The notes beneath the pieces are model-generated. The model was not told where the DNA came from and did no database searches. It was given only the letters and a program-made list of their open reading frames with translations. Position numbers and translations under genes: made by a program. A DNA stretch of 64,000 bases, from NCBI GenBank assembly GCA_009733575.1, contig ML769586.1:62001-126000 (forward strand), written 5' to 3'. Source of the stretch: Gymnopus androsaceus JB14. Lineage: Eukaryota; Basidiomycota; Agaricomycetes; Agaricales; Omphalotaceae. This document shows, one piece after another, positions 24,801 to 34,173 of this stretch. Positions within the stretch are counted from its first letter, which is position 1. Every line of letters begins with the position of its first letter.

Positions 24801-25130
24801 GAAAAGGATGGAGATTGATTCAAGCATGAAACCTATCATGCATAATGAATACCCTTTAAAGAAAGATCCAAAAGGTACCTGGAAATGGAGTGGGATGAGT
24901 ACACACAATATTATCCTAGTTGGATCATTGGCAGGTATGTATATTGATCTTCTTTGCCTTTTCAATGCTTCATTGTCATTCTGTTTCTACATATAGAGGC
25001 ACATGTCCAGTGGGCAGTGAAAAATGTAGGAGCTATTGTGCTGGAAGGAGATACTACATTTCAAACATTGAGACCTCGTGAGTTGCGGTCACTGAGAGAA
25101 GGAAGAATAAATGGACCACCTACTCCATAG
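21858..25130 (+). pseudogene. OTT_1508-like deaminase linked to MYND zinc finger, broken
   Basis: A long protein-like stretch read in one direction but in several frames. In order: a start-like MSSQFSWNSPALDKQEF (21858); an acidic segment GDDSDDESDTEDTSSVLSED (22006-); GKVTFGRNLTSLLIKLS (22337-); and a 274-codon open segment (22425-23249) holding HAEVQIIQHL (from 22941) and then YIGCSKLSCYMC. The HAE plus CxxC zinc ligands match the OTT_1508-like branch of the nucleic-acid-deaminase fold. Further on comes a MYND-type finger (CISCHATTTRRCSHCTGGFF, 23562-23936) and a conserved-looking C-terminal region (24091-24934), spliced (donor 24935, acceptor AG|AGGC near 24996) to a last exon ending at 25130. 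Breaks: single-base frame changes near 21950, 22270, 22450, 23245 and in the T-run 24086-24090, plus in-frame TAG 23556-23558 and TAA 23937-23939. Substrate is unknown for this fungal family. Either a recent pseudogene or sequencing errors; small introns explain at most a few breaks. Confidence 0.7.
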
Positions 25131-26742
25131 CAGAGAATTTAAGTAGTGTTTTGTGAGATATGTAGTGAAATCCCTATTCCAAAAATTATATTCATTGTCA
25201 ACAAGAAGTTAGGCCTTCTGTTCAGTCATTGTGTCTTTCAAGTTTCATCATATCTTCCTTAGGGTAATTCTTTTGAGCAACCCCCTTGCTTCAAAGCAAT
25301 CCCTCTGGAAGTATAGTTTGGCAACCCTGTCACAGTTTTGTACATCTTTTTCGTATACTTCTCCTGCATGTAAGCAAAAGGTTTATAAATGTACTGTACC
25401 CTGAAGAATTGAAAATTGAAGAAAAAAGAAACAAATTCAACGCAGCACTGGAACAATATCATGGACACATTCGGATATGAACCGGAGATCTTTTGCAAAC
25501 AATGGAAGGAAGACCCATGCAAAGTGAACGCGGACGTGAGAAGCCCTAGACCATACGCCCTTGCTACCCTCTGAAACGACATCCATGGGAAGCCACAGCT
25601 CCTTCGGTTTCATGAGTCATACTCTAGACATTGATCCAAGCCTGCCTCTCATCTGCTTTTCCTGTCTGTTCTCTTGTTCCTTCGTGAGGGATTAACCGCA
25701 TCCTGATCCAGGTATCCATACTCTAATACTCCCAGTCGCGGGTGGAAATAGTCATAGTAATTCCGGACAGCCACTCGGAAAAGCGTTCGTATTGACGCAC
25801 TCTGTTGGGTTGAATTTTACCAAACTAGCGCGCGGAGATCGGGTTCTGGATGGTTTAGTTATGGATGGTTTAGTTATGGAAGAAAGAGAAGGCGGCGAGG
25901 AATGAAGACTGTCGTTTCAGGGGAGGTATATGAAGCCGATGAATGCAGAGGATCTAGGTAGAACGGACCTAGTTGTTACTCGAGAGCTGAAAAGCCTCAA
26001 TCAGACTGTCGACTATACCATACTGCACCATACTGAATGATACATTCGACATTGTCTCCCGGCGAAAAGGAAAATTGTGATATGAGTAGAATAGAAGAAA
26101 AAAAAAGACCATTCTGAGCAGCTGGATTTCCCGAGTTCAATCTAGATGTGCGTGCGGCGGTCGGAGAGTCGGAATTGTCGCGTCCGACATACGATGTTTA
26201 TCCTGTGTAAGGGTCATTGGAATACTCGAGCGAAAAATATACGGATACACACCACTGGATCAGTTTATACCGTTTTAATACCGACCTTCACTACGAGCTT
26301 CAATTCGGCATCGCGTAAAGGATTGAAGATTTACCTCCCTCCAATCTTCGGAATAACACACGGAAATCCCGCCGATGATTGCTTCGTTCATATTCTGAGC
26401 GCCAAGAGTCAACTGGATTCGAAATATCAGTTGTTAGAAGCAGTAGATAGTGAAGGATAACATCAGAAAGTGAGTAAACATTTATCAAGGGCGACATCGA
26501 GCAACTGTGTAATCGTGTCAAAGGACACGGAATCCGCCATGTTTTTTGAAGGGTACCGCGGACGTTGATTTAGATGGGAATTTGGTTGAGTGACTGGTTC
26601 GACTGTGAAGCGGTGTTTGGAATTAAAAGCCAGAGAAAAGCAGACGGAAGTTGGGACGGCTGTTTCAGCGCTTCACGAAGCTCGCAAGCGTGGACTTCAA
26701 GTCATCCTGCACTCGAAGTTTAAATGGAAGTATTTATATAGA
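25131..26742. other. Intergenic stretch
   Basis: No supported gene between the deaminase locus and the tRNA-Lys gene. Near 25854-25880 the 14-mer ATGGATGGTTTAGT or close variants occur twice in tandem; otherwise I see only short open frames without features. Confidence 0.35.
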
Positions 26743-26841
26743 GCCCGCCTTAGCTCAATCGGATAGAGCGTCAGACTTTTATAGCCTGAAAATACAATAT
26801 AACTGATCTGAAGGCTGCGAGTTCGACCCTCGCGGTGGGCT
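26743..26841 (+). tRNA. tRNA-Lys(UUU) with intron
   Basis: Acceptor arms GCCCGCC / GGTGGGC (one G-T pair) with a T discriminator, D arm AGCTCAATCGGATAGAGC, anticodon stem TCAGA / TCTGA with loop CTTTTA, and T arm GCGAG-TTCGACC-CTCGC. The anticodon by stem position is TTT, lysine. About 25 nt between the anticodon loop and the second half of the stem is an intron at the canonical place. One extra T between the acceptor and D stems is slightly unusual. Confidence 0.78.
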
Positions 26842-27265
26842 ATTTGAGGCTTTGTAACACACTCCCTGTCCTTTTTTGTCGTCGATTTAATTTGCACTAC
26901 ACATCCTAGAGCGAATCAGCACTTACGATGAAGTTTCGAGATAAGCGCCCGATGACACAAGCAATTGCCGAAATGGGAAGCTGTCATTTTTTTGACCTCG
27001 TTGTTTCGTGCTCAACCACGACCGTCTCTATTCTCCTTTGTGAGCAAAGCCAGCGTCTACAGCATCGGAAACATTGCCGTGCTCAATACCACTAGTGTAA
27101 ACGACCACAGCTTTCGCTCCAGCCTCCCGCGGACCCAAGCAACTCATTCAGCTCTTTCTTTGTTTTTCGTTTCTCCATCTCTGGCACGGTCCTTTCGATT
27201 CTGACGCGCCCTGAATACACCTTCCAAGATTGAACGAGTGGCGCTAAAAATTACTGGAAGAAAGG
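26842..27265. other. Spacer before the adaptor-like gene
   Basis: No gene seen. It should hold the pol III terminator of the tRNA (T-run near 26873-26878) and the promoter of the following gene. Confidence 0.4.
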
Positions 27266-28851
27266 ATGGCAGCGATGTTATTCGCGTGCTGTGCGAGAGG
27301 GAAAGCAAGAAATAAGCGGGCCCAAAGTCATGTTTACGATCCCCATGTAAGTACGTTCGTTTAGAATTTGCTTTTTTCTTCCTTCCGGATCCATGTTTGG
27401 TTGCTCTACCTAACTCTTTATTTGCAGGTAATTCCAGACGAAGAATCGCGTCTTATTCCGACTACTGAGGAGCCTGAGATGTGAGCTGCCAATACCTGTA
27501 GCGTTTCTCAATACGACTCACAATTCTTCCTTTTTGTTTTCTTCCTTCCTTGCGAATACCCTTTGCCAATTGTTCCCCGTCTTCTTCGTTGCACTGTTAT
27601 CGTCCTCGGATTTGCCTCACTTTCGATTTGGCCAACTATTCCTGTCCACTACTCGGGTTACGCGGCATCTTGGTCTAACTCCCAAAGTGCTGTACCAGAT
27701 ACTATCGCCGAGGAACTCGATAAGAGAAAAGCAAGACTTGAAAAGATTGTCAGAGCCAAGCAGGGGTATGCTGTTCGTTCTTATGCGGCCGATATCTAAT
27801 GCTAATGGTATCTTCTTCCCATTTTCCTTTTATTCCCCGCTGTCTCTTATCTCTCTGCTCGCCTCAGGAACATGATCAACACCTACTCGTATGGTCCATT
27901 CTACGCTGGCCGTGGAAGGTCTATCTCCCGGTCCGTCTCTCGAGACCCCTCAGGCTCAGTTGCGCGTTATGGTTACAAATACGGATACGGTGCCGTAGGG
28001 CACAACCCTTCCCTTGCACACACCATTTCGATGCCATCACCGCTCGAACCCGAGCCAAGCGAGGTTCGGGTGCAGATTGCTTCGGCAGCAGAGGGAAGGG
28101 CGTCTGTTGAGCGGAGCGGATCAGGATCCAGGAAAGGGACGAAGGGAGGAAGTGCTTCCGGCTCTGTAGAACGCACAGGAAACGGAACCGCAGATGCAAG
28201 CCGGAGAGGAAGTGAATCGCATACTCCCTACCTCCGACCTTCGCTAGTAATGTCACCCTCATCTTCATCCCTCGCCAAATCAATGACTTCGTCTCGTGAG
28301 TCCATGTCGGACTCGCATGGAGGCACAGGTGCAGGCTTGGGTGTGAGAGTCGTGCGTCCTTTGTCTCTGGCTTCTGGGAATATGGATAGACGAGGGAGAC
28401 CCAAAGTGAAAGCGGGAGGGAGCTTTCCCAGTCCTATTGCCTCGGGGTATACATCGGCAAGCTCTGGAGATGGTGTAGCGCCAGCTGTGCAGAGTGGATT
28501 ATCCTTGGAGGTAAGATTATATATATTCTCTGTGATCAAGCTTTAAGCTAACCCTTCTTTTCTCTCCCGCGATTTTCTTTTCTTTTTTTTCGTTGATCCA
28601 CTTCCTCCTGCTCCTGCGTACCTAACCAGCAAACTCCCCGTCCACTAAACGGGTTTCCTAGCGCAACCACACCTTCAACATCTACGCTCACCGCTCCTCC
28701 ATCGTCACCTCATTCTGAATCTGATCACCTTGGTGACAGCAACCAAAACCAAAACGAACATCCTCCAACTTCAAATCAAGCCGGGAAAAAGACACCACAA
28801 CCGGTGTTCGAAATCAAGGATGTGGGGGAGTTGACGATCGATTGGGATTAG
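27266..28851 (+). CDS. Candidate LAMTOR1/EGO1-type lysosomal adaptor, long C-terminus
   Basis: Five exons (27266-27346, 27428-27480, 27688-27765, 27868-28510, 28630-28851) sum to 1077 nt, an intact 358-aa frame. The start reads MAAMLFACCARGKARNKRAQ, with a Cys pair that could be palmitoylated. Then comes IPDEESRLIPTTEEPE and, after a longer (207-nt) intron, EELDKRKARLEKIVRAKQGN MINTYS-like sequence. Acidic 'DEESRLIP' followed by a basic helix is the pattern of LAMTOR1-like proteins that anchor the Ragulator/EGO complex to the lysosome or vacuole for TORC1 signalling. That identification rests on short motifs and is inference. The remaining about 250 residues are Ser/Gly/Pro-rich and probably disordered. 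The protein ends VFEIKDVGELTIDWD. Family members are usually much shorter than this. Confidence 0.55.
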
Positions 28852-30681
28852 GGATCGGGGATTGGTTTCGGTTCTTCTCTACTTCCAACTTGCGCGTATG
28901 TCCTGGCCCTTCCGTTTGCATCTCTCTACACCCATGTCTTTGTCCTGTTCATTTACATATGGAATTCTGCTCTCGTTGTCGTTGTCATTGCTTTCCCCTT
29001 CGTTGTTTTCATAGTTTTCATGGTTGTTTTCGTTTACCTTACCTTACAGGTCGGCGGCTGGTCGTCTTTCATCCTCATCTTTTTAGATAACTTCACGTAT
29101 ACATACATACTTATTATTGACTGTACTCTACATCCAGCACTCATCATCATTACCTATAGGCTATACTCTCTATCATGATATCGATTTATCGTATGCTCTA
29201 ATCTTATTACTTACAACGACTTGTTACTTACAGTAAAGCGCATTCTTTGCAGACCCGGAATTATGATCTTCTTTTTTCTTTTCACATAATTTAAATTTAT
29301 TCTTTGCATAACGTTTGTAGTACACATTGTTCTTTGTCCATAGAAAATGTATCTTCTGCTTTCGTGTTACCACTAACTGTTAGAAAAAGAGATTAAGCGC
29401 CGACACGTCATTCCCTTTCCACCATGCCATCTAGCTCCAAATCCTAGAGGCCTGTTGGCTTCCACGTCCTAGTGCTATACATCAGTATCGCGTCATGTCC
29501 GCCACCATTTCCGGGTGTGTTAGCCCGCCATTCTGAAATCTTCAAATCTAGTCAATGGCAACTCTCTCTTCAAATTGATTCCAATCTCCTTCTGCAGAAA
29601 CGTAGACGGCGTATTTTGTTATTTTGTCGGGATCCTTCGTGTCCACAAAGTACTTTCAAAATGCCCCCCTCTGGTCCTGAACAATAAATTGTTCAGCTCG
29701 AACACCTATGACCTCTAAGGACCCTGCTTGACCTATGTAGCACTTCCCACACTCGTTAATATTTCCCACTCTCCAACTTGAAGTACGTGGACTGCCGAGA
29801 TGAGACATCATGAGGGTTCGAGAGACAGTGCGTTACCTTCCAGACCTAGATGTTCCTGCAGCTGATGGTTACCATTTCGGTCTACATAGCTTTACTATTG
29901 CAGTCTTTTATCCCATTACGGTCGAAACTGCCCCTGGACAGTTTGAGTGGTGCTCATATAAATACACTCAAGGCGTTAAGGGCATGAGTACCCGTGCTAT
30001 ATGCATCGCCTGCCGGACTCGGACGCACCGTATTGTAATACTTACGCTGGTGAGGTACTTACAAATACTTGCTTTATATGTGTCTTTCTAATTTTTTGCG
30101 CTCGTCAGTGAGAGTTCAAACATCCAACCCCGGATTTCTCCTTTCGTCCAATTTATTTGCTCTGTAAAGTTCGTAATGCATTTTTGGCTAGCGGGAGCCC
30201 CAGAGATGATGTTGTTTGCCACACCGGATGCTCTGGAACCGGCGTTCAGCACTTGGACCATGCCGTGTAATAAACCTTCCTTCCTTTCTTCAAGGCATTT
30301 CTCTAAAAAAAAACCTAGGGGACGCTTTGGATATGGGAATCGATTTATTCCTCGATTGCTGATTGTTTCACCCATGAATGCTCAAGAATTCACAGAGTTT
30401 TGCGACAATTTTATGTATGACAGCCTATCTACACATCGAAATGGTGCATTCATTTACTTCAACAGCTTTTCTATGCTATTCTATACCCTTCTCCAATATT
30501 TCGAGATGCGGCTTTCTTTCGCCATACCCAAGCAGCAAGGACTGCGCACGGCTCCTCTGATGTGAATAATTGTCTCCACGCTCGCAGAGGTTTGCTTTAA
30601 ATATGCTTCCAGTTCACAATTTCTTTAAGCTTCCCTCTTTCCTTTCAATTTGCAACTGGGAAATCCGCTTGATATCGAAAC
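28852..30681. other. Non-coding stretch with one arm of a diverged repeat
   Basis: No supported gene. It includes T-rich 3' sequence of the preceding gene and, at about 29815-30110, a segment that recurs in diverged form at about 33705-34015 (listed separately). The end of the stretch is the promoter region of the mucin-like gene. Confidence 0.4.
29815..30110 (+). repeat. Diverged direct repeat, copy 1 (partner near 33705-34015)
   Basis: Shared blocks with the later copy, in the same order and orientation, include CCTGCAGCTGATGG, GTCGAAACTG, CAGTT(T/C)GAGTGGTGCT, (A/T)AAATAC(A/G)CTCAAGGC, GAGTACCCGTGC and, further on, TCAGTGA(G/C)AGTTCAA. Indels separate the blocks. The two copies bracket the mucin-like gene and the GGTTAAT array, suggesting an old duplication. 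Confidence 0.65.
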
Positions 30682-31670
30682 ATGATGCTCAACATGCTTA
30701 CTCCAGTACTGCTAGCGATAGCTTTCAATCTCGGATCGGTTAACGCTGTAAGTTAATTTTTTTTTTAAATCTCTTTTGTTTCCAACACTATTTTTTCTAA
30801 ACCTGCTTTACGTAGGCTCCAGCTAGTTCTTCCAGTGTTGAATCGTTCAGCTCTACATTAGTGGCCACGGGTACTGCTGTCACCACAGTCGTGAGCTCGT
30901 CGATTCTGGCCACCAGTGTGGCACCGAGCTCGTCGATTCTGGCTACCAGTGTGGCACCAAGCTCGTCGATTTTGGCTACCAGTGTGGCACCAAGCTCATC
31001 GATTTTGGCTACCAGTGTGGCACCAAGCTCGTCGATTTTGGCTACCAGTGTGGCACAGAGCTCGACGACTCTGACTACCAGTGTGGCACCAAGCTCGTCG
31101 ATTTTGGCTACCAGTGTGGCACCGAGCTCGTCGTTCCCGACTACCACAGCTGTGACTCTGAGCTCCTCAGTTGGAATTCCCACTGTTGCGAGCTCGCCGT
31201 GCGTCTCCGAGTCGATTCCGGCTACCACTCTGACAACGACTCACGTTACGGGCTCTGCTGTGAGCTCGTCGTTTACGAGCCACGCTACGATGCCACACCA
31301 CAAATCAAGGCCACACTACGCACCGATTCCGACTGTCACTGTTACAGTGACTGAGGTGGTCACGGATTGTGCAGTGACGAGTTCGTCGTTCAGTTTAATC
31401 CCGACTACCACTGGCACTGTTGCAGTTACGAGCTCGTCGTTCAGTTCGATCCCGACTACCACTGGCACTGTTGCAGTTACGAGCTCGTCGTTCAGTGCAA
31501 TTTCGACTACCACTGGCACTGTTGCAGTTACGAGCTCGTCGTTCAGTGCGATTCCGACTAGCGGTATAGCAGTTACAAGCTCGTCGTTCAGCTCAATTCC
31601 GACTACCACTGTGGCAGGCATAAGCTCTTCGGTTTTCACTACCAGTGCCACGGTGGTTAGCGCCAACTAG
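30682..31670 (+). CDS. Secreted Ser/Thr-rich repeat (mucin-like) protein
   Basis: Two exons, 30682-30747 and 30816-31670, sum to 921 nt, a 306-aa protein. The N-terminus MMLNMLTPVLLAIAFNLGSV followed by NAAPA is a clear signal peptide with a probable cleavage after NA. The intron falls right at the end of the signal peptide. The mature part is almost wholly Ser/Thr/Ala/Val, built of an 11-residue repeat SSSILATSVAP (about seven copies) and then a 17-residue repeat like SSSFSSIPTTTGTVAVT (about four copies). Such repeats are usually heavily O-glycosylated and sit in the cell wall or matrix. The C-terminus TTSATVVSAN has no strong hydrophobic tail, so a GPI anchor is not evident. Function is unknown. 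A diverged inverted piece of this gene lies at about 45066-45520. Confidence 0.8.
30896..31130 (+). repeat. Coding minisatellite, 33-bp unit
   Basis: About seven tandem 33-bp units with the core AGCTCGTCGATTTTGGCTAC, encoding the 11-residue SSSILATSVAP. Units differ by a few bases, mostly silent or conservative changes. One unit has variant residues (QSSTTLTTS). Both strands are open across the array, a by-product of the multiple-of-three repeat. Confidence 0.85.
31375..31612 (+). repeat. Coding minisatellite, 51-bp unit
   Basis: Tandem units near 51 bp with the core CCACTGGCACTGTTGCAGTT and ACGAGCTCGTCGTTCAGT, encoding SSSFSSIPTTTGTVAVT and variants. About four copies, the last one shortened. 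It directly follows the different 33-bp array, within the same exon. Confidence 0.8.
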
Positions 31671-32261
31671 CGCTGAACATTGGACCCGCAAATAGTATAT
31701 CTCGCTTAGTGATTGTTGAGTTGCAAGAAGAGTTACGAAGGGTTTTCTTTGCTTCCTATTTTTTTTACCAGTGTGAAGGACAGTCGTTGCATTCAATAAT
31801 TGAATACATATTTGTGCATATCTAATGTCATAGAATTCTTTTTGTTTTATTCTCTCCCAGGTCCAATTTTATTCGGGTAAACAATAAACAGTACGACGCA
31901 GGCAAGGCTCCAACGCTATGTCGCCGACAACATTCGTTCTTGAAGGTTCTCTCCATTCATCAAACAGAACGGAACGTACGCGTCTATGCGGCGCGGTGAA
32001 TCGTGAACGACTGTTAACTTGACGCGTAGAGTACTTTGCAATCGCTAAATTCCAACAGTAAATCCAACAGGGAATCCAATGGGTGATAGGAAAAGAGCGC
32101 GTGTCGCGAAAGTAAACTGACCGAGTCTCTCGGGAATTACTATGATCAGAATGAAGATTCCTCATCAACGTATAGACATGGCGTAGAAATTGTGGGTCTG
32201 GGACGACTCGGAATCCTTGCCATTCACCAACGTGAGTTCTTGGAAAAACACAACCAAAACC

Positions 32262-32697
32262 GGTTAATCATTTACGGTCTCAACCATGGCTGCCTTTTAC
32301 CTCCGAATCGGTTAATGAGAACAATGCCTGCTTACTTCTATAGTTGGTTAATCTCTCGATAGCCACAGTGGTTAATTGAGACCTGCAACCTTCGCAGTTG
32401 GTTCATCTTTGCATAGCTTAATAGCACAGTGGTTAATTTATTGTGTAACTGATTAATCCATGCCTCTGATTGCAAGTAGTTAATGTTCCTGAGAGTTGGT
32501 TAATCCTTCCATAGCTTACTAACGAAGTGGTTAATTTATTGTGTAACTGGTTAATTCATGCAAGTAGTTAATGCTCCAGAGAGTTGGTTAATCCTTCATG
32601 TAAGTGGTTAATTGACTTGCCTTCGATTGAAAGTGGTTAATCCTTTGACTTGATTATGAGTGGTTAATATACTTGCCTTCAATTGATAGTGGTTAAT
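32262..32697 (+). repeat. Array of GGTTAAT heptamers, all one orientation
   Basis: Thirteen exact GGTTAAT copies on the plus strand start at 32262, 32310, 32346, 32370, 32431, 32498, 32529, 32549, 32586, 32606, 32635, 32662 and 32691, with near copies (AGTTAAT, GATTAAT) between them. Spacing is 20-67 bp and irregular. Longer shared pieces such as AGTTGGTTAATC, CAGTGGTTAATT and TTTATTGTGTAACTG show it is partly a degenerate tandem repeat. No open frame spans it. Confidence 0.85.
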
Positions 32698-33704
32698 ATA
32701 CTTGCATTGCTCATCCAGATACTCCAGATAACCATGCAATCGGAGCCAAAGGAGATAGGTATGGGAAAAAGGTATGGAGAGGATATTGGAGGTGACCATT
32801 GAGATAGGCATGGAAGAAGGACATGAAGGTGGGGATTGAGATGTGAATGATTTAAGTTGATAGTAAGTCTCTTACTGTCACGGAGCCCAAAACTTCCCCA
32901 GTCAGCCATCCAACCGCTACTAATCTTTGCAGAATAACTGAATCTGTTGTTGAACAATGGATTCAGTTCCTAACTCCTGGTGGCTGTCGCGGTCATGCTT
33001 GTTCAGCAAGCGAAGGAAGTGGATCATGAGGGGAAAAAGCAAGAAGCAAGTGGTCAATCCGCTTAACTTTGCATACATGTGATGACTAAATCATCTGGTT
33101 AATTATGAAAATGATTAAGTCGCTTCCCTTTGTGTTCTGAACAGTCAATTAACTATTTGCCAAAGCAGTTAATCCATGTTGTCTCTTGGATACCTGCCTT
33201 CCCACCCACCTCTCGACACTGATTTGGATATAATAGGCAGTCATGGTTGAGACCGTAATTAGTTAACTAGTTCTGGTTGTATTGCAGGTTCTTAATGACC
33301 TAGAACAAATCGGAATCGGATTGTTAACGAGCAAAGCTCGAGGGTTCGACCTTGGATTCCACTGCGAGGGTCATCGCGTCACCCTGGCGCACACTGTGGT
33401 TCTGATCTAAGATATAATTTCTTGTCAAATCAAATCTAGGAGTTTTCTTTCGTTTCAACGTTCTGCCAACGTGGATCGGATATGAATCGGATGTGCTTAC
33501 TACTATAGGGTTAATTCTAAGTGGTGCTCAGTTAAGGTTATTTAGAGGTTCTCGACTGACTGATGATATAAAAGTGTTTTTGGGCTCGGAAATACATGTT
33601 CAATCAGCAGGCATAGTACAGTCATAATCCTGAAATATTACACGGCTTAGCAATCAACACTAAGTACATGACCGGAATGAGATTTCAGGGGTTAATATCG
33701 CTTT

Positions 33705-34015
33705 CAAGAGATGCTACATCACCTTTCAGTCCTAGAGGAGATCTTCCTGCAGCTGATGGAAAGATGTTAGCATTACGGACCTACTGTCGAAACTGAACAG
33801 TTCGAGTGGTGCTGAAATAAATACGCTCAAGGCTGAGTACCCGTGCGCTTGGGTGCTACATCGCCCGCTGGGCGCACCTCGTCAGTTTCCTAAATTGTTA
33901 TACTTAAGCTAGTAAAATACTTGCCTTGATACTTTTCAAGTAGGCCTACTAATCTATTGCATTCCTTAGACTCAGTGACAGTTCAACCCTAGCTTTCACA
34001 TTCGTTCAACACATT
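33705..34015 (+). repeat. Diverged direct repeat, copy 2 (partner near 29815-30110)
   Basis: Same ordered blocks as copy 1, with several deletions. It ends close to the 3' end of P450 copy 1, so the duplicated material may once have been the flank of another gene. Confidence 0.6.
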
Positions 34016-34173
34016 TGCGCACAGTGAAGATTCTACGGTATGTCACAATAATGACCATATCTCAGCCGTAGTAATATAGAAAGCGAATGTTATACATGAA
34101 ATTGAACCAGCTTACACAAATTTTAACAATGGAAAGATCACACCAAACATGACTTGTACTGTAGGCATTATGT

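Larger units (their letters stand above)
31671..34173. other. Non-coding stretch between mucin-like gene and P450
   Basis: No supported gene. It contains the 3' flank of the mucin-like gene, the GGTTAAT array (32262-32697), scattered TTAAT variants to about 33260, a pol III B-box-like GGGTTCGACC near 33341, and the second copy of the diverged repeat (about 33705-34015). Confidence 0.4.

Noticed and set aside
29810..30091. Possible small protein starting MRVRETVRYLPDLDVPAA
   Set aside because: The diverged second copy of this segment (33705-34015) does not conserve the frame, which argues against coding.
30797..31228. Long minus-strand open frame opposite the mucin-like gene
   Set aside because: It is the antisense of a repeat whose unit is a multiple of three, so openness on both strands is expected; no start context or domain supports it.
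31316..31666. Second long antisense open frame (ELNDELVTATVPVVVG repeats)
   Set aside because: Same reason: a mirror of the 51-bp coding repeat.
32250..33260. CRISPR-like array
   Set aside because: Heptamer repeats with irregular spacing and no constant-length repeat or spacers, in a eukaryote.
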